Source of the DNA: Closterium sp. Naga37s-1
Taxonomy: Eukaryota; Streptophyta; Zygnematophyceae; Desmidiales; Closteriaceae
DNA length: 64,000 nucleotides
Reading direction: 5' to 3'
Assembly (NCBI GenBank): GCA_947471745.1
Contig: CANJKZ010000774.1
Coordinates: 248,001 to 312,000, forward strand
The position numbers and the translations under genes are program-made. The notes under the pieces are model-generated. The model was not told the DNA's origin and searched no databases. It worked only from the letters and a program-made list of their open reading frames with translations. Position 1 is the first letter of the stretch. Each line of letters opens with the position of its first letter. Positions 18,358 through 29,700 of the stretch are shown here, piece after piece.

Positions 18358-21300
18358 ACTGGGGCGTGAGACCACACTGGCAAGCCTGGATGTAGCAAAG
18401 GCAATGTCAGGTCGCGTGTGGTTAGCCGCATAGTTGGGTGCCCCAACCATGGAATGAAACAGCTTCCTGTCACTTTCACCCACCACTTCCTCATCAGCAC
18501 AGGGCTCCACAGTGAAACCCGAAGGTAGTGGGGTGGCTGGCTTTCCTCCATCTTGCAGCCCATAATTCTCAGCCAGCCCCTCACAGTACTTCCTCTGCTG
18601 CAACCTCAACACTCCCTTGTCAAGGTCTCTCTCCACATGCATTCCAAGGTAATACTTGACATCTCCCATTTTCGAGCACTTGAACTGCATATCCAGCATC
18701 TCCTCCACATGCTCAATCATTGCAGATGACTCAGAGAGGAGAAGGATGTCATCCACATACACCAGGAGCATGAGGAACTGCTCCTTCTCTTGCAGCAGGA
18801 ACAAGCTCTGATCACACTCTCTCTTCTTGAAACCCCCAGCCAGCAGTGTCTCCTCTAGCTTGTGGTACCATGCGCGAGGAGCCTGCTTCAGGCCATAGAT
18901 GGCCTTCTTGAGCCTGCACACCCTGCTGCTCCCATCATCCAACCCCTCAGGCTGCAGCATGTACAGCTCCTCTAGGATGATCCCATTGAGGAAAGCAGTT
19001 GTGATATCCATCTGCTTGATCCTCCATCCACAGTTTGCAGCTGTTCCCAACATCACCCTTAGTGTAGTCCCTTTCCTCACAGGAGCAAAGATCTCGTCAA
19101 AGTCCTTCCTCTTTGTCTGCTGGAACCCCTTAGCCACAAGCCTTGACTTGTAGCGGGTCAGCTCCCCGTCAGGTCCGTACTTGTGCCTGAAGATCAGCTT
19201 GGAAGAAATGGCCTTCTTCCCAGGAGGCAGCTCACACAGCTCCCACGTTTCATTCTCTAGCAGAGAGTCATACTCCTCCTTCACACTTTGCTTCCACTTC
19301 TCAGCATCGGGCCCACTCAAGGCCTCAGCTAGCGTCTTGGGCTCAAGGACGGCTGCCCAGTAGCAGTGTGCTATCTCATCCTCATCACACTGCTCAGCCA
19401 CACTCCCAACCCGTACCACCTTTGGCTTTCCAAAACTAGGATAGGTCAGCCTGTTAGGAGGGCGCACATCCCTCCTAGGACGGTCTGGCGGACGTTGGGT
19501 ACGTGGTGGGGCATCTTGCTGCTGCTGCTGCTGCTGCTGATCCTCCACCTCAGGTTCTCCCCCATCCTCAGTCACCCCAGAAATCTCCTCCTCTGAGACA
19601 GTGACCTGCACTTGCCTCGAAGGCCGCTGCACCTCATCAGCCTCAATGATCAGCGATGTAGTAGGAAGCTTCTGCTGCTGCTGCTTCCACTCCTTGTAGT
19701 ACAAGGACTCAAGGAACTTCACATCCCTTGACACAGTCAGCTGCTGGCTGGTCAAGTCCCAAATCAACCAGCCCTTATGATCCTTTGCAAGCCCCAAGTG
19801 TATTCCCCATCTCCCAGAAGCCTCCAACTTTCCCCTCTTCCCCTTAGGCACATGAAACACCACCATGCAGCCGTAGGCTCTCAGCATATTGACTGCAAGT
19901 GCACTCCCATACCACTTGGTGTAGGGGATCCACTGCTTGTCCCCCACAGTCGCCAACACCCTGTTCTTCACAAGGGCGACCTGCTGCAGTGCAGTCACCC
20001 AAAACGGATCCAGCAGCCCTGCACGCCCAAGGAGAGTGCGAGCACCTTCCTGCAGGGTCCGGTTGAAGCGCTCAGCCACGCCGTTCTGCTGAGGGTTGTA
20101 GGGCACTGTGAGCTGATGTTGAATGCCCTTCTTCTTCAGCACCGCCTCAAAATCAGCGCTAATGAATTCTCCCCCATTGTCAGTGCGGATCACCTTCACC
20201 TTGTGTCCGCTCTCCCTTTGAGCTCTCGGCATCCACTCCTTAAGAACAGCCGCTGCCACCTCCCCCTTAGTCTGGAGAGGGTACACCCACACGGCACGCG
20301 TGTGGTCGTCCACAATGGTTAAAAAGTAGCAGCTGCCCGAGAGAGAAGGGGCCCTCGTAGGGCCCACCACATCCATGTGCACAAGTGCGAGTCGGGCCTT
20401 GACTGGTCCCGTGCCGCTGCTAAAGGGAAACTTCGTGAACTTGGTCTCAAGGCATGTAGGGCAGCTCCCAACCTCCTTTGCTGCCCCCTTCACATCCAAC
20501 CCCTTCAAGCTCCCATCCTTCACTAACTTCTGCAGCATAGAAAAATTCACATGACACAGCCTCTCGTGCCACGTCTCCCAATCAGCCTCACCACTCCCAG
20601 ATGAAGCCTTTGCCCATGCAGCTGTCGCTTCCACACCAGCAAGCACCTCACCATGTGGCTGCTGTGGCTGCTGTACCTTCTTGACTGCATCAAGGGCCCC
20701 ATCAGTTGGTGCAATCTCCTCTCCTCCTGCAGTTGCCTTTGCGGTTGCTGCTGCCGCTACCGTTGCTGGAGGTTTCCCGTTCCAAGGGATAATGGGCAGC
20801 TGCCATAGGTCCTTGATGCAGCTGCTCTTCTCCTCCAAATCCCACAGCAGCAATTTCCCAAGCTTTGCACGGCAGCTGGTTGGACCGAAGGTAACTTTAG
20901 CCTTGCTCTTCTGCAGCCGGCGCACAGAAAGAAGGTTAGCGGACAAGCCTTCAACCAACAGCACATTCCCCAGCCCCACAAGCCCCCCATTGGCTCCCAT
21001 TACCTTGGCATTCCCAACACCAATCACAGGGAGCAAAGCTCCTGAAGCGGTAGCCACAAACTTAATCTTTCCGGGGGGCTTTACCTCGTCAAGCAAATCT
21101 GCCCGTGGGGTCATGTGACTTGTGCAACCTGAATCTATCACCCAGTGAGTGAAGGGGTGCATCACAACCTTCCCAACTGAGCCCATATCACCCTCACTCC
21201 CTTTCACATCTTCAACCATGAGGAACATCCCAGGGTCGGCTTCACCGTGTGCACCATCACCTTGTGCACCTGAGCCTTGCACAGCGCCACCTCGTGCACG

Positions 21301-21390
21301 TTCACCACTTGGCGGCTTCATGCCTGGGGGTGCCCATCCCTCAGGCCGGCTGAAACTCTTGAACCACGGGTGTCCAGCCTTCTTGCAGTA
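18358..21390 (-). pseudogene. CopB2 pol: protease, integrase, RT
   Basis: Open from just below the zinc-knuckle TAG to the deletion at about 18,357. It has the protease DSGCTSHMT (about 21,135), integrase HMDVVGP, RTDNGGEF and NGVAERFNR, a linker with a Gln run one codon longer than in CopB1 (about 19,518-19,541), and RT YVDD (about 18,750). Only a handful of differences from CopB1 are visible through integrase and RT. The upstream end is the second half of the knuckle, YCKKAGHPWFK, directly after the stop. Confidence 0.88.
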
Positions 21391-22179
21391 CTAGCACGCT
21401 CCCTCCATTCGGGTACTCCCCCTGCCACCAGAGCTCCAATGCCCCTCGTTATAGTCACCTCGGCCTCTCCCTCTGCCAAAGCCTCTCCCACGGCCTCGGC
21501 CTCTCCCTCCCCCTCTTCCTCTGCTGCCTCCTGCAGCTCCATTCCCCTCAGCAGTTTTGTTGGCAGCAGCACCACCCGTGTGACGCCTGCGGAAGTCCTC
21601 CTGCCGTAGCCAGTCAGGTGTCCACTGGTCTTGCTGAGTGTTGAGGGTGGGTATTATGTTGTCCCACGAGTTGTCGAGCACCGAGATGATCTTGGTGCAC
21701 TGCTGCATCTGCGACACATTGGTGCCCGCCACTGCCATCCTCGCATAGGTGTCCTTGATCTTGTCAAGGACCGGCTTCACATCATCGCCCGGTCGCATGG
21801 AGAGGGCAGCCAGCTCCTTCTCCAACACAATCACCATCGGCAGTGTGTTCGGCTGAATCACGTCGCGCAGTAGCTTCCACGCCTTTGGTCCGGAATCATC
21901 CAACTCCACCAAATCCTTGATGTGTTGGAACATATCGTTGTTGACCAATTGAAGGACTAGGTCGTACAGCACCGCACTCTTCTCAATCCACCGATCGCGG
22001 GCATCTCCTTCCTCCGGCATCTTCTCTTCACCCATCGCAAGTATCAGCAGCTTGTAGCGCTTGAATGCACTCCGCATCCGCCCGCTCCATTCCTCATAGT
22101 TGGAGCCATCCAATGCCTCGATCTTGGATGGTGGCGGCTCATTTCTCTTCTCAGCTGCATCTCCACTCCCTTGACTCAT
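21391..22179 (-). CDS. CopB2 gag, ended by TAG within the zinc knuckle
   Basis: Gag of the same type as CopB1 (LDGSNYEEWSGRMRSAF, WKLLRDVIQP, RGRG-rich tail), ATG at 22177-22179. It is about 90% identical to B1 gag by eye and lacks four residues near the WLRQ segment. The frame passes the position where CopB1 has TAA (here TAT, Tyr) and stops at 21391-21393 with TAG replacing the Trp after the first knuckle Cys. The knuckle is thus cut after its first Cys. Confidence 0.83.
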   Translation of the reverse strand: MSQGSGDAAEKRNEPPPSKIEALDGSNYEEWSGRMRSAFKRYKLLILAMGEEKMPEEGDARDRWIEKSAVLYDLVLQLVNNDMFQHIKDLVELDDSGPKAWKLLRDVIQPNTLPMVIVLEKELAALSMRPGDDVKPVLDKIKDTYARMAVAGTNVSQMQQCTKIISVLDNSWDNIIPTLNTQQDQWTPDWLRQEDFRRRHTGGAAANKTAEGNGAAGGSRGRGGGRGRGRGRGFGRGRGRGDYNEGHWSSGGRGSTRMEGAC

Positions 22180-22401
22180 TTCCTCTGCTCCCAAACACAG
22201 GTTCCAGCTCCCCGTTTGCTGTCCACACCGAAGTCCAACTCAATTTCCACAAGTGTCGGCGCCAACGAAATTTCGTCAGAGTTTCCCCTTAGCGGAAGTC
22301 ACATGCAACCTCCAGAACTCCACTTAGGCACGCCCACAGGCCATGGTGGGTCTAGGAGGGTCTTCACACTTCAGTAGACTCTCTACAAAGTCCTTAATCA
22401 G

Positions 22402-22413
22402 CTCTGATACCAC
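22402..22413 (-). promoter_or_regulatory. CopB2 primer-binding site
   Basis: Minus strand TGGTATCAGAGC, two bases from the 5' LTR, identical to that of CopB1. Confidence 0.92.
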
Positions 22414-22415
22414 TT

Positions 22416-23269
22416 GCTAGAGACTATGAAGATTAAGGGCCGAAATATCTTAAAATCGTCAACTATAATTCTGTACAGAAAAGTCATCGTCACAGGAAAC
22501 GTCCTCGACGGAAGGTCCACTGTTCGAATTCTCTCAAACTCGAGTATGTTGTAGCCCTTGACGGTGGCTATCTTTCTCAATTTCAATAATATCAAAATAT
22601 GGATTATAGCTTGAGTTATGAATTTCGGCGCACTAGGGGGTATGCTGCCATAGAAAACTTAACTCAACCACAAAGTTGTCTCACAAGTTCACACAAGAAA
22701 GTTGGAGTAGCAATTGAACCAGGTAGGAGGGGATGAGGAGGAAGAGAGGGAAGGTCCCAAGGGATTCCCCAACCAAGGAAACCCCATACCACACAATTCC
22801 CCTCTCTATAGGCACCCCAACTTTGACATTTGTCACTTTCCCAACTCATGTCATCCACCTCACCCAACTTGGCCACACTTGCCAACCTGGTTTGGCTTCT
22901 TCCAACCACTTGACATCATCTACAGTGATGGTGACGAATTTCCCAACCCCCAAAAGTCTGTAACCCATACTGAGTCAACCCGCAAATTCCCATAGTCGCT
23001 GCATCACAATAAAAAACTTCGAGCGATCATATGTTTTTTGTTCTTGCTTCGATCGCGATGATTCTTGGTTCGTCGGAAAGCTCTTGAGCAGAGAAGTCAC
23101 TTCAGATATCTGCCCAAGCCAAATAAAATTCACGCACACACACACACACACACTCAGAAAATCCAGACCTCACCAAACACAGATTCTTGCACACACACCA
23201 CGCATGCAACGCACGAACATATGATGGGAGGCAGACAAACGTGAATGCAAATGATAGAATCACATAACA
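22416..23269 (-). repeat. CopB2 5' LTR
   Basis: 854 bp, plus strand TGCTAGAGACTATGAAG...ACATAACA. Compared with the 3' LTR it lacks about 14 bp after GAGACT, a deletion between short repeats (GAGACT / GTCTAT), and has roughly 20 substitutions by eye. A longer CA run lies near 23,133-23,152. Confidence 0.92.
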
Positions 23270-23651
23270 GTAGTCACACTGAGCGGCAACGTGCAGCAGT
23301 ACCTGAAGAGTAGTCATCTTCGGAGTAGGGGAGAAGGTCTGGAAGAAGTCAACTCCCTGCCACTGACTGAAGCCTTGTGCAACGTAACGCGCCTTGAAGA
23401 CAGGCGGAGAACCCGGCGGCCGCTTTCCCCTGAAAATCCACATGCCATCGACTATGTTCGCCCATGGAGGGGGAACTGCGTCGACGTATGTGCCTGTGGA
23501 CTTCCAGGATGCCATCTCTGCGTCCATGGCTGTCTACCACTGAGAGGAGTAGGGACCCGTAATTGCCTCTGCGTATGAGCGCGGGGTCGAGATGTCTGGT
23601 GCATCCGGGTCTCCCTCAGGTGCAATCAAAATGGACACGAGATGAGGTACA
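23270..23651 (-). pseudogene. CopA5 fragment: RT N-terminal part
   Basis: Continuation of A5 across CopB2. Minus strand reads APEGDPDAPDISTPRSYAEAITGPYSSQW (about 23,545-23,630), then MDAEMASWKSTGTYVDAVPP, the KARYVAQGFSQWQG block and FSPTPKMTTLQVLLHVAAQCD. It ends abruptly at 23,651 where the LTR of A6 begins. GTACA (23,647-23,651) would be the expected target duplication of A6; no second copy is visible because A6 is itself cut short. Confidence 0.8.
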
Positions 23652-23783
23652 TGTCAGAACATTATAGCTTTTACATTTGTGTAGGCTACAGTGGGGTAGC
23701 CCATAAGGGGTACAACCCAATTAGGGTTAGTACTTGTACCCAACTGTTTCATAGTTCATTCATTCTCGTTCGTAACTTTGACA
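23652..23783 (+). repeat. CopA6 5' LTR
   Basis: 132 bp, TGTCAGAACATTATAGC...AACTTTGACA. TTATAG lies about 10 bp from the LTR start. The core GTGGGGTAGCCCATAAGGGG and ACAACCCAATTAGGG is shared with A4, C1 and others. It ends directly at the primer-binding site with no spacer. Confidence 0.88.
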
Positions 23784-23801
23784 TGGTTTTAGAGCAAGTC
23801 C
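23784..23801 (+). promoter_or_regulatory. CopA6 primer-binding site
   Basis: TGGTTTTAGAGCAAGTCC, an altered form of the initiator-Met type site (TGGTATCAGAGC). It lies immediately after the LTR. A3 and A4 have TGGTTTCAGAGC at the same place. Confidence 0.75.
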
Positions 23802-24419
23802 CTTCCTAGGACCGCTTTTTTTTTTTCCCACCACCTGCTCCCCTGCTAGCCTAGCCTCGCGCCCGTCGCCCCCAGGCCCCGGCCCGTCGCCACCCCTAGC
23901 CCGGCCCCTCGGTCGCCCTAGGCCCGTCGCGACCCACGTCGCCCTAGGCCCGTTGCGACCCCCGTCGCCCTAGGCCCGTCGCGACCCTCGTCGCCAGTCG
24001 CCCCTCGCGGCCCCGTCAACCTAGGCCCCTCGGCCCTCGCCCCTCGGCCCCTTAGCCCCTGGCCCCGCGGCCTTGTTGCCTCTAGGCCCCGTAAGCCTAG
24101 GCCCCGTCGACCTAGGCCCCCGGCCCTGTCGCCCCTGGCCCCGCGGCCCCGTCGACCTAGGCTCTGCGGCCCCGTCGACCTAGGCCCCCGGCCCCGTCGA
24201 CCTAGGCCCCCGACCCCCCACGGCCCCGCCGACCTAGGCCCCCGGCCCCGTTGCCCCTGGCCCCGCGGCCCCGTCGACCTCGACCCCGCGGCCCCGTCGA
24301 CATAGGCCCCCGGCCCCCGCGGCCCCTGGGGGGGCCCAGGCCCCTCGGCCCCGTCGTCCCTGGCCCCGCGGCCCCGTCGACCTAGGCCCCCGGCCCCTCG
24401 GCCTCGTCGCCCCTGGCCC
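23802..24419 (+). repeat. CopA6 leader: oligo-T, CCCACCACC and GC-rich minisatellite
   Basis: After the primer site come CTAGGACCGC, a T12 run and CCCACCACCTGC (23,810-23,845), then about 570 bp of C-rich repeats built from GGCCCCGTCGACCTAGGCCC-like units. There is no gag start. Leaders in A3, A4, C1, E1 and F1 have the same plan but different repeat units. Confidence 0.75.
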
Positions 24420-24757
24420 TGTTATAGTTACAATAGGCTTGAATGTGCCTAAAACGAAAGATAGAGTGCACAGTCAGATTTCTTCACAGCGGCTTCAAAC
24501 GATGATAGCGTTCTGGTCACAGCTTCAAATGACCTGATTCAACTTGGATCTGGAGCATCTTTACATTGTCTTAACTAAGCAGTTTATATTGCATGATTTC
24601 ATCAAGAATTGACGACACAGCGTTGGTTTGAACGAACGGTACTATGGTAGCCACTATAGTCTTAGAACACAAGATAGGAAGAGTTACGAGTTGGGAATGA
24701 CTCCCAGCTCCTACAAACCCCAAGAGCCGAGGTACAGTGATGTGGAACAGTGCCACA
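24420..24757 (-). repeat. CopD1 3' LTR
   Basis: 338 bp, plus strand TGTTATAGTTACAATAGG...CAGTGCCACA. The sequence GTTGGGGACAG on the minus strand just inside it is a plausible polypurine tract. It aligns with 42978-43318 with about 33 differences counted by eye. Confidence 0.82.
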
Positions 24758-24878
24758 CTGTCCCCAACCACGAAGGGTCTCGAAACTACCCTCCACAAGG
24801 GCCTACACCAAGAGATTAGTTACATGAAGTAATGTAACTATTCTCACTATCTTGAAGTTTACCCTTTTGGAGAGCTAT

Positions 24879-25164
24879 GTTCAATGCTGCTGCTCCACGA
24901 GCCTCTTGGTCATCATGTCAGCTGGCTGCCTCGTCGTCTTCACGTAGCGCAACTCAACTTCACCCGCGGCCACCATGCTCCTCGTCCAATGCCACTTCAC
25001 CCTCATGTGCTTGGCGAGGCCATGCAACACAGGGTTCTTAGCAAGAGCAATGGCACCCTGGCTGTCACAGTAGAGTGGGGTAGGTCCTTGCTGCTCCTCC
25101 CCCAATTCAGCCAACAAATGCCGCTGCCACACAATCTCTTGTACGGCACGGAAGAGTGCCATAT
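24879..25164 (-). pseudogene. CopD1 RNase H C-terminal part
   Basis: Minus-strand reading from the GypG1 junction: ALFRAVQEIVWQRHLL, then LYCDSQGAIALAKN (third acidic residue of RNase H) and HIRVKWHW-like sequence, ending VEQQH and TGA at 24879-24881. The upstream half, ending SSVESEYM, is at 38,508-38,560 on the other side of GypG1. CATAT at 25160-25164 is one copy of the GypG1 target duplication. Confidence 0.87.
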
Positions 25165-25565
25165 TGTGAGAGTACGCCGACGTTCGACATATTTCTCATT
25201 TCCATATTTTTACTCCTTCTATTATCCTTATTTTTCTCTTTCATTTGCACTTTATTTCACCTCAATCGGACTACTATTCTATTTTCTAAAGCTTTCCGAT
25301 TATTTCACTTATTTGGTATTTTTGGCACCGACATTTACATTATACGGCACCGACAGCACCGACAGTGGTGTACAAGGCGTAATCTCGCCATAATCCGAAG
25401 TGCCAATGGGCTTGCGTGCTTATGCGCACTTGTGATTATCTATTCTAGAAGAGCGCGTTCCCGAAGGTTCGGATTATCTGTTGTTTCTATGTATTTCTGA
25501 GTATAAATACGCCTTGTACTCACCTTTAGTGCAACATTCTCGAGTTGAAATTCGATCCTGTGACA
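25165..25565 (+). repeat. GypG1 5' LTR
   Basis: 401 bp, TGTGAGAGTACGCC...GATCCTGTGACA. TATAAATAC at about 25,502-25,510 is a good TATA box, about 60 bp before the LTR end, placing the start site close to the 3' edge. GCACCGACA-type short repeats lie near 25,325-25,370. Confidence 0.92.
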
Positions 25566-25567
25566 CT

Positions 25568-25581
25568 TGGTAATCAGAGCC
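25568..25581 (+). promoter_or_regulatory. GypG1 primer-binding site
   Basis: TGGTAATCAGAGCC, two bases after the 5' LTR. It is an initiator-Met-type site with one inserted A relative to TGGTATCAGAGCC. Confidence 0.85.
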
Positions 25582-25869
25582 GTTTTCACTCGCGGAGTTT
25601 CAGCTAAGCAGCGCGCTCAAGAAATTCCTGCTTCGAAAAATCGCCGGGGGCGACGAATTCGGCGCCGACGCTGGTAAGCACCAGATTCCGCGTTTTTTGA
25701 ATAACCCCCCTCGCGCGTTTTTTGAACAGGATCGTGAGTTCGATTGTTGGCGAAAACGTTTGCGATACAGAGACGAAAATTGCGAATTGTCGGGATCTAT
25801 ATCGAGCGGTGCAGAAGTAGCAAGACCGACGCGCGACGGATCGAACGACTTCGGGTGAAAGCGCGCGTC

Positions 25870-26748
25870 ATGTCGAAAATTGCGACAAAAGCAGAATCGA
25901 TCGTGACTTCGCAGCAGTCGCGAAATTTTCCCAAGGCCCAAGAAATTCGAGCCCCCAACATATTTGATGGGGAAACCGACGCTAGGCGCTGGCTTTTGGT
26001 GATCGAAATTTATTTCGCCGCCATTGGATAGACAGCACCAGCACTCGACAGAAACAGAATTAATTTTGCAGCAACACTACTGCGCCGACCAGCAATTGAA
26101 TGGATAAGCGGAAGCGGTTTATTAAACCAAGGTGAAGCGACGTGGCAGCAGTTCCGAGAACGATTACTACAACGTTTTGAGCCGATTAATGCAGCGTTTA
26201 TCGCCCGCGACAAAATACATCGTCATCGACAATTCGGGAGCGTCGCGAACTACACGCAACAAATGGAGGAGTTGTTCAACCGCATCCCCGACGTCACGGA
26301 AGGCGAAAAAATTAGAGCATTTATCGCGGGGCTGAAAAAAGAAACTCGACAACATGTTGCGACCGCAAATTGGAGCAGCTACAACGACGTCGTTTCGGCA
26401 GCGGAACGTTTCGACGTAACCACGATCGGAACACGACGACTTCATGGACGAGCTAGACGACATGGAGGACGCTTGGCTAACCCCACGTACGCCGACCCGA
26501 TGGAACTCGATCGAATCGACGCGAAGGCAAGACCAAAGAAGAACAAATCTAAGTGTTCTTTCTGTGGCAAGCCCGGACATCGACTCATCGATTGTGACGA
26601 AATGAAAACTGCACGTTCAGCGCTTAGGGACCGCAGCAGTGGAGCAGATTTAATGCGAATATTGGAGGATCGTGGAGTGATTTTTTCAAACCACGAACGG
26701 ACTCTACCAGGGAAAATCGCCGAGGGAAATAAAATCTCCGCGACATAA
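25870..26748 (+). pseudogene. GypG1 gag, with one in-frame TAG
   Basis: Gypsy Gag reading from ATG 25870 (MSKIATKAES) to TAA 26746-26748, 292 residues. It has the retrotransposon-Gag pattern (FDGETDARRWLLVIEIYF; EWISGSGLL; WQQFRERLLQRFEP; MEELFNRIPD) and a CCHC zinc knuckle CSFCGKPGHRLIDC (about 26,560-26,602). TAG at 26029-26031 interrupts the frame after AAIG; the frame continues correctly beyond it. The leader 25582-25869 holds no other gene. Confidence 0.88.
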
Positions 26749-26795
26749 GACCCTGCTGGACCCGGACAACTCCAAAAAGGCCCTGTAAAAAGTAA

Positions 26796-29700
26796 GCACC
26801 CCTTCAAAATATCATACAAGGATGCTTTACTTGGAAAAATTCCCTTCGGTCTACGGCCTTTGTGAAATCACGAGAGAGGCTCCAGAAGAAAAAGAATGTA
26901 CCGGTACGACAACTACAGCAGCTGCGCATGGGGAACCAACAACGGAGCGTGGAAGATCGACCTTCCAACGACGACATCATCCTCTCTCTGAAAAACCAGC
27001 CCACGTCGACCAACCGGTCACCACGGAAGAAGTCGGTGGCGCTGAAGCAGCTCAAGAGGAAGCCGGAGGTCAACATGAAGCTGCGACGACCTCAAACCTC
27101 CTCTACAGATGCATCTGCAACATCTGAAACATCTACGGTATCTACCCCATCTATGAATTCTACTACGAGCTCGAGAACCACGTCGTCGACGACAACAAAA
27201 TATCATGGCAATAGGGAACGGCAGGACCGGCCATCTGCCACCCCAGGAGAAAACACAGAGCTATGGGAAATGCCCTATGATCCAATCAACGAGACGATCA
27301 ACGGGTACAACGAGCAACGCCAACCACTTTTGCTCGAGGTGATCTGCAATGGACGACGCCTCCAGGCACTCGTGGACAGCGGAGCATCCCATTCAGTATG
27401 CGACAAAGCAACCCTCGAACGCATCAATGAGAAGTACACGCCTTCAAACTTCACAGCTACGATGGTTGACGGAAGCAAATTACAAGTCTACGGCGAAGCA
27501 GCGTTACACCTGCAGATGGGTCCTCTTCGCTGGAAACCGACCCTACCCGTCACCAACATCAAAGGGCTAGACTTCATTCTTGGGAGAGATTTTCTGAAGA
27601 AGTTCAACCCCGAGATCAACTGGGTCACCCGCACGACGAGTATTTACAATCAAGACAGAAGAGTTCCTCTTCCGAATTGGAGCAACACGGGAGATATTCC
27701 GGAGGAGACTCTCGCACGCTTCGAGAAGGACGTGAAGCGAACCATGGCAGGGTTTGTTGCACTGGTTACCAACGAAGACGGAGAGAGAAAAACGCTCGAG
27801 CTTCCACCAGCAATCCAGAAACTTCTAGAAGAGTTCGAAGACGTTCTCCCTGACGACCTTCCAGACCAGTTGCCGCCATACCGAACCCACCAGCACGAGA
27901 TCATCGAAGAACCTGGTTCAAAACCGACCTTCCGAGCACCATATCGACTCAGCCCTACCGAGTTGGCCGACATGAAGAAGCAGATCGAGTACCTTCTGGA
28001 CAAAGGACTCATTCGACCATCAACATCACCATACGGTGCACCAGTGCTTTTCACACCAAAACCTGACGGAAGCTTACGCATGTGCATCGACTACCGAGCC
28101 CTCAACAAGCAGACGATCAAGAACAAGTATCCGATTCCACGGATCGACGATCTACTTGACCAGCTTCGTGGAGCCACAGTATTCTCAAAACTCGATTTGA
28201 GATCGGGATATTGGCAGATCCGGATGGCGGATAACTCCATCCATAAGACAGCGTTTCGGACACGATACGGATCCTACGAGTACCTCGTCATGCCGTTCGG
28301 ACTCACCAACGCACCCGCTACATTCCAGGCCGAAATGAACCATATTCTTAGGCCTCTACTCGACGAATGCGTGGTGGTGTACCTGGACGACATCCTGATC
28401 TACTCGAGGGACATGAAGCAGCACATCGAACACCTATGACGCATCTTCGAGATACTTCGACGGGAGAAGTTCTACGTTAAGCTATCCAAGAGCGAGTTTG
28501 CCTTGAAGAAAGTTCAGTTCCTTGGACACATGGTGAGCGCTCAAGGAGTCCATGTCGACCCAAAGAAGATCAAAGCCGTACGTACGTGGAAGACACCGGA
28601 GAACGTGAAGGAACTTCAGCAATTCCTTGGCTTTTCGAACTACTATAATCGGTTCGTGCCACAGTATGCGAAGATTGCAACACCTCTCACCAATCTACTG
28701 AAGAAGAATACACCGTTCAAGTGGGAGGATGTGCACCAGCAAGCCATGGAGCAGTTGAAGACCGCACTCACGTCCGCACCCGTCCTGATCCTGCCAGATC
28801 CAGAAAAAGACTATGTCATCGAAGCTGACGCTAGCGACCAAGCAGTTGGAGCAGTCTTGATGCAAGACCAAGGGAAAGGAATACAACCAATTGCTTACCT
28901 CAGCATGAAATTGCACGGGGCAGAACTCAACTACCCGATTCACGACAAAGAGGCCTTAGCGATCATCACGGCATTCAAGACATGGCGATACTACCTCGAA
29001 GGGAGAAAGACCACAGTCTACACTGACCATTGCAGCCTAAAATACATGAAAACGCAGCCGACCCTCTCCAGACGACAAGTCAGGTGGATTGACTTCCTCG
29101 AGACGCACTTCGAATACGACATCGTGTACAAGCCGGGACACAAGAATAAGGCAGACGCACTGAGCCGGCCTGGACACGTTGCTGCCATACAGATTGAGGG
29201 GATGAATCCGCTACTCAAGGGACTCTTCACGCACGGGTATACCATCGACCCCGAGATTCCCTTAGCAGAGAAAAAGAAATTGTTGCAGTGGGACCACGAC
29301 GTCGCACTACGCAAAGGATCAACAAAGATATGGGTACCCAACTACCCGCCTCTTCGGCAGTTGCTTCTTGAAGAATTCCATGACGTGCTCTACGCTGGAC
29401 ACTTCGGGAGTAACAAGACTCTTGCCGGGATGGCGAAAGTCTACTACTGGCCTCACATGGCAAACGACGTGCAAAAGTTTGTCACTTCGTGCGACACGTG
29501 CCAGCGGATGAAAAGCAGTAAGCAGAAGAAAGCAAGACTTCTTCAGCCTTTACCCGTCCCGGAACAGCCTTGGCAAGTGGTCAGCTTGGATTTCATCACC
29601 GGTTTACCACCTACCAACGCGGGGCATGACGCCATCCTGGTCGTCATCGACAAATTCCCAAAGATGGGACACTTCATTCCGACACATACAACCGCACGCA

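Larger units (their letters stand above)
16863..23269 (-). mobile_element. CopB2: second family-B copia, inserted in CopA5
   Basis: A 6,407-bp minus element with LTRs 16863-17725 and 22416-23269, target duplication GTAGT (16858-16862 and 23270-23274), primer-binding site 22402-22413 and polypurine tract 17726-17740. TG...CA ends are intact. Its pol core (about 18,750-20,870) looks nearly identical to that of CopB1 while the LTRs and gag differ clearly. It carries a TAG in the zinc knuckle, a 20-nt deletion in the RNase H approach and a 2-nt deletion nearer the end, so it is dead. Confidence 0.95.
23652..24419 (+). mobile_element. CopA6: 5' end of a plus-strand short-LTR copia
   Basis: Contains only a 5' LTR, primer-binding site and part of the GC-rich leader, then stops at the outer edge of the D1 LTR. 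No gag follows. It may have been truncated by the D1/D2 rearrangement. A5 lies to its left in the opposite orientation. Confidence 0.8.
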